Source: Owenia fusiformis
Lineage: Eukaryota > Annelida > Polychaeta > Sabellida > Oweniidae
Assembly (NCBI GenBank): GCA_903813345.2
Contig: CAIIXF020000001.1
Coordinates: forward strand, 124,001 to 188,000
Direction of reading: 5' to 3'
Length of the DNA stretch: 64,000 nucleotides
Within the stretch, counting starts at the first letter, position 1. Each line of letters starts with the position of its first letter. Of this stretch, positions 15,701 to 30,700 are shown piece by piece. Below the pieces are notes generated by a model. It did no database searches. It was not told where the DNA came from and saw nothing but the letters and a program-made list of their open reading frames with translations. A program made the position numbers and the translations under genes.

Positions 15701-18700
15701 AATCTCCGAGTAATGTATGAAAGCAGGAGAAAAGATGGGACAGTCTGTTGTGTGGAGTTTGCAAAGCAATCCCGGATATAAATGACGTCATCTTAGCAGT
15801 TTACATGGTTTCGAAAGTGATATATTTTTGTGTCGTAGTGATGAGTTTGAATTATGTCGATTATTCGATTGTTATATATAAATAAACATCGATCTTCGGC
15901 GAAGATAAAGTAAGAACAACATATATATCCGAGAAACATGTTGGTAAGTACAGTATTTCATTTATAATGGCAGAAAATCAAATTGAATCGAAATCGAATT
16001 TTCAACTTTTTCAATTTTTTTTCGTTCGATTATTTTGATTTTCAATTTGATTTTTACATTCTATCTTCTTCGTCCTGCGGGACTATACTAGGCATAGGCC
16101 CGGAACATGTATAACCTGAGTCATAGAACATGCTGTAAGCTTTATTTCTTTACATTTTTACGGGCCTATGCCTGGGCTATGACTCTAGGCCTAGACTACT
16201 AGATCTATAGGACTTAGACTAGCCTAAAGCTAGAGCCTTAGATCTAGCTCTTTCAGAGGCTGTGACTGATATGTTAGAACAGCCTTTAGAGCCCCCTATC
16301 AACCGCTTCAAAATTGTGTTAGTGTCCTCCTTGCGAAAATCGAAAAAAATTAAAAGGTGCTTCTGTGCCGAACAGCAAATTCTCATTATACATTGAGAAG
16401 CTACTCTTTACCAAGAAACCAAAAATGGAAGTTTTGACGGAAAGACATGACGTACAAGTCAAAATCTCTGAATCTTGCTAGGTACATGACAGATAAAGAG
16501 AATTTAAATCCTGATCGGCAAAAAAGCCGCTAATAACTTACATATTTTCTCAACAAAAAGCACTGATGTAGCTCACATTGGGAGATAGTAGTAAGCACTT
16601 GAAGTTGATTTCAGTAGATCAGTTACACCTGTCATGATTTCAAGGAAAGACACAAAGTATCCGTCAAAAGAGAAAAGCTTACATAAATGCGAGCAAAATC
16701 TGCAGATTTATTATAGCTATTGACTTCTCGAATATGTTGAACGCACAACTCTAAACAATACTTGAAATTGAATAAAATTGACAAAATATGAGAAGACAGT
16801 CTAAAACCTAACTGGGAGAGCTGCCATTGTTTGCCCGGAAATCTTCAGAGATTTTGACTGGTACTTTGTGTCTTTCCATCAAAATTGCCATTTTGGTTTC
16901 TCGCTGGGTAATTCACAGATGAAGAGAAATCTTGATTGACAAAAATACAGCTGATAGCTAACAGCTTTTCTTAAACAGAAGATAAAGGAAGATATAAAGG
17001 AACCTGTTATGATTTTGAAGCGGGTGATAGCCGATAGGGGGCATGTTAAGGCTGTAAGTAGAGGGTGTAGCCGAATAAATCTAACCCAAATAGAGTTTAA
17101 CACATCTCAGTATAGGCAAAATTAAAATTCATTAAAGTTTCATCACTTTAGCATGTGTACATTTGCTGGCCTTCTAATATTTTGCCAATAGATTTGTTAG
17201 GCTTGATTGCAAATTCTTATGAAATATAAGAGTGTATGGTTTCAATGTACTGTACTCCCGATATTTTTCGCGTGCAATTTAGTTTCGTGCTTTTCGCGAT
17301 TGTGTAAAAATCACGAAAATTAATAGTCGCGAATATCGCCAATTAAAGGCTGAGGTGCAACATGCCATTGACTAAGATCTAGAGATTGTAAATCTTATCC
17401 AAAGTATATGATATTGGGTAGGTGTAATTACTGTAGATAAGATAAGTTAATTTTGAGGATTCAGAGAATAATGGAAGATGGCCGCAAAATTGGTATTTCT
17501 CAAAATTCATGAAATTTAAACTCGCAAATTAACCGGTAGTACAGTATTTGCATGTGGAATAATTATGATATTGAGAGCATTGATGAAACAAATGCAATGA
17601 ACTGATTTGATTGGCCAAGGGAGCATTGGAATTTTGACCTGAAGTTCACATGATTGTTGCTATAGGCCTTATGATTTTTTGGAATTCCAGTAATACTATT
17701 AATGTCTATTATACTTATACAGTAAAACCTGTCTTATCCAAATGCCACCGCTACAAATTAAAAACATTCAGATTTAAACGTCTGATTTCGAGGTTTTTGC
17801 ATCCGAAAGATTCTTGATTTTGAAAAAATATTAATGCATTTTCACTTAATATTACTAGCATTGTAGGCGTTATGATTTTTTGGAATTCCAGTAATACTAT
17901 TATACTTATACAGTAATATCTGTCTAATACTTATACAGTAATATCTGTCTACTCCAAATGCCACCATGACCAGTTAAAACACCATGACCAGTTAAAAAAA
18001 ACATTCAGATGTGAAGGTGATCGGATTTCGAGGATTTTGCATTCGCAAGATTCTGCATTTTAAAAATATAAATGCATTTTCACTAAAAAGTATTAAGATT
18101 ACTTTTGACCGCATAGCTTTATGACATTCCAAAATCCAAATCGAATGCTTGAAAGGTAAAACAGAAGTGTGCAATCAGAGATGATAGATACTATTGCATG
18201 AGTATTTGAAGGCCATGTGTCAACTCTTTGATTGATAATACGCCTCGAAATAAACACCCACTGGCTTGGGAAAGCTATTTTCCCTCTTAATAAATGCCTG
18301 TCCCCTTGGAAAAATGTTTTCAATTTCCCTCTTAGTCTTAATAAAAGCCATTGGCATTTATTTTGAGTTCTTTCTAATAAAGGCCCTGTGCAAAATAAAT
18401 GCTCAGTGGGCCTATATGTTCGTTGAATTTAAAATTTCCCCTTCTACTCAATTTTTATAAATGTTTTATGCATCAGTATGTTGCATTTGGAGACACAAAT
18501 AAACTCTTAAAAGGAAAATATTTTCTCTTTAGTATGTTAACTTTGTCTACAAATGCAACATATTAATGTGAAAACATTATAAAAAAAATGGAAGGAACTG
18601 AAAATCAGGAAAACATTTTTGAAAAAAAATGTTGATGGGGTCTTTGCACCTTCCCTGTCTCAATCTCCAATTTTTTTTATCATCTGTATGAGTACTTTTC

Positions 18701-21700
18701 CTTTAGATAATGCATTGGCCTAACATACACACCTTACATTTTCAGAAAATTTCTGCAATTCAACATATGACCGTCTAAATTCTGTTGCGAAACCTTTAGT
18801 ATTCTTTCAAGAAATTTCCTGCTTACATGAAAGTCTTTTACAGTTTTACATTCTGTTTTTTTTTTAATGTAACATAATGGCTGATACCAATATTGTTCAA
18901 AGTTGTGTATGTTTACACTATGGAACTAATCATTCTTTGAATTGAGTTCGATTCCTGAACAACTGGATATTTGACTAAACATTCCTTGGATTTGATTTGG
19001 TTTGATGAAGAGAAATCTTGACTGACAAAAATGCAGCTGATAACTAACAGATTTTCCCATACAGAAAATATAAAAAAATTTAAAGTGAGCACTTGATTTC
19101 AATAGTTTAGTTTCACCTATGCTTTTGAAGCAGGTGATAGCTGATAGGTGTCATGTAAAGGCTTTAAGTACATGGTATAGCAATAATTAAAGGTAAGAAG
19201 GTACTGTTTCATTCATATTTCTTGGTTTTAAAAACATTTAATCAAATAAGCTGGAAATTTTTTTGAGAAATGATATGATGGTGAAAGAAATAGATACAAA
19301 ATTATAAAAAATTTATAATTAGCGAAAATTGATATCCGCAAAATTTCAAAATTGCAAAATTGTGAAAGATAACAGCATCAAATATTAGTGGCAGTACAGT
19401 ATTTGCATGTGAAATAATTATGATATATTAATATAATAATATAATAATTGATGAAACAATTGCAATGAACTGTTTTGATTAGCCAAGGCCAGAGCATTGG
19501 AATTTGAACTAAAGTTGAGTATAATGTTATTGTATAAATTAAAAAAATAATTATAGAGACTTCTTACAAAGTTGATCTTCATTTCAAATAGCTGAGAATA
19601 TTTCCCAAAATAGATTGACTAGGCCTTCAGATTTTTTTAATTTCAGTATTACTATTACTCATACAGTAAAACCTGTCTAATCCAAATGCCACTGTGCAGT
19701 TAAAAACATTCAGATTGGGAGGTGTTCGTTATCACAATAGATTATAATTATATCATTGATAATTTAGAGTTTATTCAAAGATGGCAGCAGCATTCTCAGA
19801 ACAAAACAATCAGAATCTCATTAATCTTTTGTTCACGTTAGTTATTTAAACTTTAGTTATTTAAACTTTATATTCATATATAGATGGCAGTTCTTAAATA
19901 TATGATAGACACCAATAATTCAACATCATAATTTAACCTTTTCCATTAAATATACCCTGTATCAAGCACAGAAACGTATTTACACCCTTTACTAAAATGG
20001 CAACCCCTGTATCACGCACTTGTACTATAAAAAAAAAATCAATTCATCCAACTGATGAAAACAAAAAATGCTATCCTCCTAAAGAAGTTATCACTATTAA
20101 TTATTGAAGCAGCCAATATTAAACTATTGTAAACATACTATGTACACAATGGGCCAGAGGCCTTATATGAAATAAAATCTTATTATTATTATTAATAAAC
20201 ATGATCCTTTAAAGTGAGTCATGATCCTTTAAAGTGAGTCATAACATAAACAAGTTGATTATTTCAAAGTGTTAATGATCAGTATAAGTTCAATGAACTT
20301 ACAAAAGGTATATATATATGTAGATGATAAACGTATACAGTTGGATCTCCGTATAAAGCTTTACCTACATGTGTGTGGAACAACTGACCGCAAGCATTTT
20401 TTAAATTAATTGGCTGAGTAGGAACAGTATCCAATCACATACTTTAACCATCAATTTGAAACACCAATCAAACCAGTAGGTTCTAGCAATTCCCGGAAAC
20501 GACCCATTCAGTAGCTCGACAAATGACATACAGGGTGTTTCATAACGAGCATCTCCAAAAAGTAAATTTGAGAAGAGATAGGTCTATAACATATGTACTA
20601 TATATGAGCCTATTTTATTCTAGACCAACACATTTGGATCAACTAAACATGCTACAATTCAAGAAAGTACAAATAGCATCCCTTTGACCTTTATTTATTA
20701 CAGTCCGAGAAGATCTTTCCTGACGAAAAGCCCACAATTTGAAACACCTTGTACGTTTACTTATAAATACGTTATAAGTTGTACTTTCACGCCATGCGAA
20801 ATCTCTCTAATAAGGCAAAATGCTGCGAAATCAAATCATTGCTGTAGTGAACACCTACCGACAGTGAACATTTTTTCTTGGCAAAAAATTGTTCACTATA
20901 CGCAGGTTTTACTGTATATGTCAGCATTAAACTCTTACTGTTTTTGAGAAATTCAATGTATCATTTTTCAACTTGTTTAAAGGACAATGCTCGGTTTGGG
21001 GAATGAAGTTCATCAGCTTATTTCAACGTTATCAATTTCGCCAACAATTTTGATTTTTTACATAGTGTATTATTAAGACAGATGGCTATTGACGACGGCG
21101 GCAGTTCGCTAATATTTGTTTTATGAAAGAAATTTTGTTTTGTGATTGAAAATTGTTTAAAAGTAAATTAGTAACTTAACTCATGTAATTTGCACAAAGG
21201 AGTTTTTCTGTACAAAGTAAATCCTTTCTGAACATAATGCGGTTACAATTCAATAAGTGACCATGGGGCTGTGAGTCCTTTATTATTATCATAAAATAAT
21301 GTAGTACATGATTTTGTAACAATACTGGGGCTGAGACTGAAAAAATACTGGGTTCGGCTCCCGCCCACCCAATATTTATTTCTTATAGGTATTCTGCCGT
21401 ATCCAGCTTCTGATCATCCAGTATTTGTTTTATTATGCACCTTTTCAAGCGATCTTTTGAGTGTACTGTTACATTCACGGATCCATAACCAGATCCAGTC
21501 CATTTGTGGTCATGGTGGTAGGCTCAATTAATAATAGAGAGGTTAAGCAAGACAATTTTTTATGACGCGAACCGCAAATGTATGAACAAAAGTGCTTGAA
21601 GCTGAACACTTTAGAAAACGCAAACCTCAAAATGATTTTTTTTCTTTTCCAAGCGGCCTTTCATTTTATTTTGTTCTTTAAAAGTATAAAAAATATTACT

Positions 21701-24700
21701 TTTTGACAAATTGATGAAAGTGTTTAACAGAGGAGATGTTTCACAGCTTGGCAGTGTTCTATGGCATCTTGAATCTTACAAAATACAACAGGACGCAGTA
21801 ATATCTTTAATGTCTTTAAAGCATTCATAATTTTATTACTATGGTGTCACAATATGTATAGTAGAATTAAGATGAGTTGACATGTGGGGGATTGCCATGC
21901 ATGTAATCTCATCAGATTTTACATATGAAATGGGTGCCTCAATATTCAAGCTATATTTGATTAGATTGGACACAAATGATCTCGATATATACACAGATTT
22001 GTGTTAAACATATTCATGCATTCGACCTATATCATATTTATCTCGATCGACCTTGATAAAGTACTAAAAATCCTTTACAGAACGACCTACCTAGACTTTG
22101 ATTTTTCACGTTTGGATGTACGTAAACCGGGAAATAAGTAAAACAATATGAAGCCACATCCTGAGAAAAACCTGCGTGCGCCTTCCCGTTCTCGGTTTAT
22201 GTCGTAAAAAGTAGTGTTGCTTAACCTCTCTAATGTTTGTGTCACATCACAACAAACAGGCAATGGTGTTGGTAACCCCGGGTGTTACGACATTAATTGG
22301 AGTGACATCATATTCTCAGAATAGACATATGATTTTGGGAATAGACAGCATGATCACCAGATATTGCCAAAGGGAACATTATATTTCCGCATTTTATATA
22401 GCGTTTCGCTGTTGTATTGCACACAAGTTCTGACTAATAATGTTTGAAATGATTAGGTACACCTTTCTCTTTTGTTTGACACGTATGGCATTCATTTTAA
22501 TTAATACTCAAGTTATAGTGAAATGAGATTCTTAAGTTGAATTCTTCAAAAAATATTGAACTGTCTCCTGACCAATATTTTCTCAAAGGGTCAGATATTA
22601 AAAAATATTCCGCAGATTTCAGAAAAGGACAGAGTAATAAAATGCATTATTGGTCCCTAATATTTGATTTGTACATGTTGCGATCATCGAGTGGACATGA
22701 TCAATTGAGACCTTCACTGTGCCCTGATGTGACTCCTTGACTATAGGTCAAAGGTCAAATCTAAAGTCAGATTTGAACTTCTGAGAACTTTTAAAGTCAA
22801 ATTTGAACTTCTGAAAAGATGTAGATGATTTTGAAAAAAACATTTGGTCAATTTGAAGCAAGTTGAAAACAGACCTTTTTGACCTTTTTTGACCTTGAGA
22901 AGGTCATTAAAGGTCAAATGTCAAATATAAAGTCAGATTTGAATTTCTGAGAACATGTAGATGATTTTGAAAAAAAATTAGTCAATTTGAAGCAAGTTGA
23001 AAAAAGACCTTTTTGACCTTTTTTGACCTTGAGAAGGTCATTGAAGGTCAAATGTCAAATCTAAAGTCAAATCTAAAGTCATATTTGAATTTCTGAGAAC
23101 ATGTAGATGATTTTGAAAAAAAATTTAGTCAATTTGAAGCAAGATGAAAAAAGACCTTTTTGACCTTTTTTGACATTGAGAAGGTCATTGAAGGTCAAAT
23201 GTCAAATCTAAAGTCAGATTTGAATTTCTGAGAACATGTAGATGATTTTGAAAAAAAAATGTAGTCAATTTGAAGCAAGTTGAAAAAAGACCTTTTTGAC
23301 CTTTTTTGAAAAGGTCATTGAAGGTCAAATGTCAAATCTTAAGTCAAATCTAAAGTCAGATTTGAATTTCTGAGAACACGTAGATGATTTTGAATTTTTT
23401 TTTTAGTTTAGTCAATTTGAAGCAAGTTGAAAACAGACCTTTTTGACCTTTTTTGACCTTAAGAAGGTCATTGAAGGTCAAATCTCAAATCTTAAGTCAA
23501 ATCTTAAGACAGATTTGAATTTCTGAGAACACGTAGATGATTTTGAAAAAAAAATTTAGTCAATTTAGAGCAAGTTGAAAACAGACCTTTTTGACCTTTT
23601 TTGACCTTGAGAAGGTCATTGAAGGTCAAATGTCAAATCTAAAGTCAGATTTGAAGGTCAAATGTCAAATCTAAAGTCAGATTTGAATTTCTGAGAACAT
23701 GTAGATGATTTTGAAAAAGATTTTAGTCAATGTGAAGCAAGTTCAAAAAAGACCTTTTTGACCTTGAGAAGGTCATTGAAGGTCAAATGTCAAATCTAAA
23801 GTCAGATTTGAACTTCTGAGAACATGTAGATGATTTGGAAAAAAATTGAAGTCAATCTAAACAGTATTTGTTAAGTTATAGGAAGTTGTAAGAAATTGTT
23901 AGACGCCAGACGCCAGACGCCGGACGCCAACCTCCAACCACCAACCGCCGTTGCAAAAAACGGAGACCATAACAATATGTCACCACTTTTGGTGGTGACA
24001 TAAAAATTATGTTTATTTTAAGATTTGCCAAAAGGGTAATTATACCCACAGTCGACAACATTAGAGACGACTTAGATCTGCCTCTAAGGCACACGGCCTC
24101 ACTCGCTCGGCAACTCAGAGAAATGTCTTACTTTTGTTTTTCTGCGCACAATTTGTGAGCTTCTACTTCCAGAAATGATCAATGATTTATTTGCGCTAAA
24201 ATCACCCCTAAATAGTCACCAATGAATACAATTCCTGTAAGATACGTCTTAAGAATGAATTGAAGCATATTTTAAGCCCAAATATGTGTAAATATAGTGA
24301 TCGTATCAAGTGTGGTTGGCGATCAAAAAATATTTCGAAAAATCAAGACAGGTTTTTTATGAATGTTTTCGATGTTTGAAGTAGAACAGAATTTATTTTT
24401 TCACAGAAAGATAGCAACAAGCCCAATGATTCAGAATAACTTGAACACCTCGCGAAAAATAGATGCATGTGAAATATAAGTGTTATACAGTAACCAGAAT
24501 TCTGATTCTTGTGAATATTTCTCTTACAAATGAAAATCAGAGTGGTAGATATTTTATGTTACATAATTTTTCACGAATGATTACCTGGCTTAACAATCAA
24601 ATGAATAAAGTTTGAAAACTTCACTTACAGCAAATTTTAGTCCCTTTTGTATATCTCCGCTTAAATTTATATTACTAAGTTCTATTCCACCGCCATCTCT

Positions 24701-27700
24701 GGAATTCATTCTCACAAATCTCTGCTTCCCTGTGGCCTTATCGACAGTTTGTGCATAGTCAGACATTTTACTACATATTGTTTCTATTGTTTCTGTGATG
24801 TGGGTTTCTGATCTGGCCAATGGGACCTGAAATAAGGAACAAGACACAGAGTGAACAGAATCGCACCTTGAATAAAATAGTTTTCAGGATGGCTGCCCTA
24901 ACATTTACCCAGACTGCCCAAAAACTAACCAGTTCTAAACTTTCATATGTAGAAATATTCCTAAAATTTCAAATGAATCGCTGAAACGGTTTGGCTGGAA
25001 ACCTGTAGACAAGCCTCGACAAACAAGACTTTAGGATTGAAAATCCAAAAGGGTGGCCTTGACATTTACCAAGAATGCTCAAAAACTGATCAGTTCTAGG
25101 CTTTCAGAGGTAGAAATATCCCTCAAAATTCCAGATGAATCCATGGAACGGTTTGGCTGAAAACCTATATACAAGCCTCGACGGACAAGATTTTAGGATG
25201 GAAAATCAAAAATGGCCACGTTTACATTTACCCAGAATGTTGAACGAGACAGAGTGAACAGGATCACACCCTTGAATAGAATAGTTTTCAGGACAGAGAA
25301 TTCAAACTTCACCCATTGGTAAGGACATGTTTGTTTCCTTGTATATCACATATTAAGGTCATCTAAGGTTAATTTTGTTTTTAACATCCAGATGGTCAAA
25401 TATTAGGAGGGTGAATCAGAACAGAGTGACTGAGTGTATAGATTAAAATAAGTTGATTGTCTAGGTTTATTTGGTAGCAAAAAGCTCTTCAAAGCTCTTC
25501 AATGAGAAGGAGTGTAAAGAATAGACTACTTTTGGTGCAAAATATTGAAAGAAAAATGTTGTTCTGTTGTGATTTAAGGACCACAAGCTGTGAAAGGATA
25601 AGATTTTCTTGTTCCGGAACTGAACCAAAATTTTTGTTCTGTGTTCCGTTCCGAGAGCGTAATTGCGAGGTTTGGAACACAATAGGGTATCCGTGACACC
25701 TCTAGTAATGAGAGCACGCACGGGTCAAGCCAAATCCAAGCTCTTTGGTGCTCAATCGCTGTAGTCAATTGCACAAGTTTGTGACCTTCAACAAATAGAA
25801 AATGCACTTCTTGGCTCAGGTTCAGCCTTCTGAGGATCAACATCAAACATGTGATGAAGAGAAGTTGACTGAAAGTTGTGTCATAATGGTGTTACTGGGC
25901 CCTACTGGTTTATGAATGCTAATGAATTATCATTTCCTGTGAAAATGGACTGATACATTGAAGTCATGAGAAGACAATTCATCCTGGCATTGGCGCGGAA
26001 GCGAGGGGTTGACATGGATACTGTTATCCATTGGAAAGATGAAGCAACATTGCACTGCTCCAATGCTTCACTTGAATACCTCAATGAATGAAGCAACATT
26101 GCACTGCTCCAATGCTTCACTTGAATACCTCAATGAATGAAGCAACGTTGCACTGCTCCAATGCTTCACTTGAATACCTCAATGAATGAAGCAACATTGC
26201 ACTGCTCCAATCCTTCACTTGAATACCTCAATGAATGAAGCAACATTGCACTGCTCCAATGCTTCACTTGAATACCTCAATGAATGAAGCAATATTGCAC
26301 TGCTCCAATGCTTCACTTGAATACATCCATCATCACTTCCCTGAAGACAAACTCATCTCCCATTGTATGGATCACACCTGATCTGCACAAGACGAAGACA
26401 TATCCCCAATAAAGGCTTTTGTTGGGGATACTATGCAAACAATCCCCAAACTATGGATGAGCTAAAGAATATTAAAACAGAGATCAGGTCCTTATAACAA
26501 CATAACAACATAGACAGGGAGATTTCGATGTGTGCAAGGAGCTTGGATTGAGCACATAATAATTGATCAGGGTTAGGGTTAGACATGCTCACATTATGGT
26601 GGTATATGATAATAAAATTTACACCACACAAAACTTACATGTCTGTAGGACATATATAAAAATAAATCGCTAACCTGATATAAGTCCTGATTGCCACTAG
26701 GATCAACTCTGAAGCTGCCAACCTGTATAGTTTTCTTTGGGTCAACTTTGCTGATGGCATAGTTCATCTCATCAATTACAGCTCGACATGCTGGAACATT
26801 TAAGTTGCATCATTTAAGGCAAATTGTACCGATAAAGTGGTTGAAAAATATTTTCTGGGTTTAGAGATAACTGCATGGCTTAAAACCTTCTCTGATAATT
26901 CTATTTTCAAAATATGCATGAAGGCCTATTTTAAATTGGCTGTTATGTCCTGAAAAGCCATTGAGGATTGACTTTTCGAGTCGAGAAAATACACATACAT
27001 TTAACAATACATAAAATATTACAACTTTACAATAGCAGAAGAAATAGTAATAAAGTAAGAAAAACAAAAAGAATACAATACATATGCCATCTTATGAAAG
27101 GGGTGGGGGTCAAAACGTTTCTTATGGAAAATCAATTGAAGATTATTTAGATATATTTAAATACACAAATCTACAGCAGAATTTGAATTAAATTTTATGA
27201 AAACTCTTTTTGTCCAAATTACATGAGTTAGTTACTAAGTTATTGAGTTAGTTACTCAGTTACATAGGGGTGGGGTCAAAATATTGATGTTCATATTGAG
27301 ACGAAAGTATTTTGGCAAGGGGGGAGGGTTTTTTTGGGCAATTCGTTGACAAAAAAACATTGATTGGACGGACTGACGGATGGACAGGGGACTTCACTAT
27401 ATCCCTTCGTTTTTTAAGTGACCTAGACTTTCACCTAGAGGGGGGTGGGGGGTTATCTAAAAGAAAGTATGTTCGTCTCCATATGAAGGTCAGACATTGC
27501 TTCATAGTTTCAAATGCGTTTAAAATATACTAGTAATAGTGCTAGTTTTACTGATTTTGAAGAAATACTGCATAGACTTTTTTGGCATCGATAAATACCC
27601 AAAAAACAACTCTAACTTGACCGCTGGAAGGCACGAAGGGTCGGTCCGTATTAATTGATAAAACAGAGCAACTTATGGAAGCCAAAGCTGCAGAGAACAG

Positions 27701-30700
27701 ATATTCCAAAGATTCCATGCACAAGAATCTTAAAAAAGTCTTGAGAAAGACACTACTCTTTTCCATGCCCTTTTAACATCATATCCAGCTAGACTGACAG
27801 CCATTTTAGGCTGCCTAAGATGGTCATACTCACTTTTAAAAGTTACTTCAAAATATGTTTTATTTTCTATCATGCATCTTCATATTTTCACAATTTAACA
27901 ACAATTAAATGCTCTTTCCAATGGTATATAGTTTGTGTGTGTAACTCTCCTAGTTCATGCTGTGGATGGGGGGGGGGCACACCATTTGACAACCTATACA
28001 TGAAAATTCCTTAAACTTTTTGACCTTTTGAAAAAAATTGGAAAAATTGAAGCGAGTTAAAATTTGGTTTTAAATTTTAATCCAAATATTCTGTTTGAAA
28101 AATCAACTTTTTTGCCCTTTTAAAGGTCACTGAAGGTCAATTAAAGGTCAGATTTGAACTCCTGAGAACTTGTCCTTTTTGTCAAATGTTATCAGGTAAA
28201 CACCAAAAACTGTAATTCCAAGAGCTTTGAAATCTTCAGACAACATATCTTGCACATATAGCAACTACTAATATTTACTTGAAAGTTCTACTTCAAAAAA
28301 GTGTCTGATATTTGGGGAAAATTTGATTTTTCACGTCAAAATCGGCAATTTCTCGGAAACTGGGCGAACCAAACATGTTTTATATTTGTATTGTTATATA
28401 GTCAATTTTAACAGGGCCAATAATGCCTTGGCGTAGGCCCTGTACTACTGTATTGTACGACTTATTATTATGAAATAAAGAAAACATGAAAAAAAACTGG
28501 GCTAACTTGGGATGTGTCAATGACTAGTCAAATAGGCACTATGGATATACATAAAGTGAGTGTAGATATTACTTAATAGGAATAGCAGTGTTAGCAGTGT
28601 ATTTGCAATTCAGGTAAAGGGTCATGATTTACATTCATTGTAGCCTAAAGGGTTTACTTCAAGGGTTAAGATAAGCTTCCTGTATAAAAGCATTATGGTG
28701 GCTCCAGGTGAGTCAACTGGATCAGTCCATTTTTAAGAAATAATGGGAATTTTTGTCTGTTTACAATGATTCTGTAAACAGTAGAGAGGTTAAGCTACAC
28801 GTTCAAATGCAAACCGTGAACCTGAACGCGTTCATGCTCAAGTACACATTTAAGAAAATTTACTGTTAAGCTACACGTCTGAAACCATGTCAGTGGATGT
28901 GGAGGTATATTATGTGGTGACTGTCATTAAGGATCATGGCTCTATGGTGTAATGATTAGCACTTAGGACTCGTGTCTGTTGGGCCTGGGCTCAAATCCAG
29001 TCAGCCAAATACATTTTTTATTTATTTTTGCTTTATTTCATATTCAACCACAATGCAATTACTTTAGTATCACTTTTTATGTCACCACCAAAAAGTGGTG
29101 ACGTCATGGTCTCCATTTTTTTGACGGCAGTCGGCGGTTGGTGTTTTGTGATCGGCGTCTGTAAATAATTCTTACAACTTCCAATAACTTAACAAATACT
29201 GTTTAGACTGACTTCAATTTTTTTCAAAATCACCTACAAGTTTTCTGAAGTTCAAATCTGACTTTATATTTAAGATTTGACCTTCAATGGAAATCTGACC
29301 TTAGATTTGAGATTTGAACTTCAATGACCTTCTAAAGGTCAAAAAGGTCAAAATACGTATTTTTTTTCAACTTGCATCAAATTGACCATTGTTTTCAAAA
29401 TCATCTACAAGTTCTCAAAATTTCAAATCTGGCTATAGTTTTGACCTTTAATGAAATATATATAATATACAATGAAAATGCCTCGTTCGCAAATCAAATG
29501 TAGTGATAAGGCAATAGTAGGCCCTGGTTGTCATTTCATTTTGTTTGATTTGATTTGATTTGAAAACTATATTTATTCTGGGTAGCTCTATCAGTACAAA
29601 AACTGGTCTTCCTAGAGGCCCAGTAATAATTTACAATTATTTACAATGTGTACAATAAATATAGAAACATACAAATAGATATATAGGACATATAGAACAA
29701 TTTGATATATATGCATCTTCAAAGTATGCATTTACATGAAACATAGAGAACAACTTATAAGAGAATAACATAAATATAAGGAACAATGTCTTTAAAATGC
29801 ATTTACATGATTTTCATTTTCTGATCTGATACACTTGTTTATATGCTTTCTTAAAAGAGTTTACAGAATCAGACTCATTGACGGTCTTATCAAGCTTGTT
29901 CCAAAGATGTGAACCACTGTATGATATGCTTTTCTTAAATATTTCAAGTTTTGGTTTTGGTACATAAAGTGAATTTTCCACAACTGCTCTAGTGGCATAA
30001 TTATGGACAGACTTTGTCTCTTTGAAACAGTTTTGAATATATGGGGGAGAGTTATTATTTGTTAAGTATATATACTGAACTTAGCCTCGGGTATTAAACT
30101 ATATTAAATTATATTTATATTATACGATTACCAAAATGTATTCTTATTTCCTATTAAGGATTGGGGTTTACCAATATAACAAGCAAGGTTATATGTATCA
30201 AATATACGCTACTGGGCCATGCCAGAAAATAGCTAAAATCAATCACGTAACAAATGAGCGACATATAAAAGCTCAAGCTTCAAGCGTTGAAGTTTACGTT
30301 CATGCTTTGTTGAAAACACGTCTGTTAATTGCACCAATATAATATGATGTAAAAACTTGTAAACTTCACGCTAGCCAACAGAAATCTGACGTCAAATCCG
30401 ACAAATCTGACATCATTTATCTGTGACCACATTGAAGTTCACGTTCAAGTTTTGTTAAATACGTGTAGCTTAACCTCTCTATTGAGAAAGTGGATTATCC
30501 ACTGGTGCAAGATCCCAAAATTTCTGAATAAAACGTGAAATTGAATTGTCAAAATAAAGATCTCCCTTTTATAAATATGTGATGTTCTATACTTACTATA
30601 ATTGTTAGGGTTTACTGAAAAGACCGACCCCACCGACCACCGACCGGTCGGTGTTTTCCACTGGTAGCCTCAAAACAGGGTTTGAAGAAAATGTGTAAAA

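Larger units (their letters stand above)
28782..30481. mobile_element. 1.7-kb TIR element with nested insertions
   Basis: Perfect 21-bp terminal inverted repeats, TAGAGAGGTTAAGCTACACG plus T at 28782-28802, and the reverse complement at 30461-30481, edged by TA. The interior near the ends repeats gttcacgttcaagtt-type blocks. Within it sit a tRNA-like sequence (28938-29007), a hairpin-ended GGTC repeat (29087-29460) and an antisense LINE tail (29541-30068), so the element is older than these or has captured them. No transposase frame. Same family as 21535-22232. Confidence 0.75.
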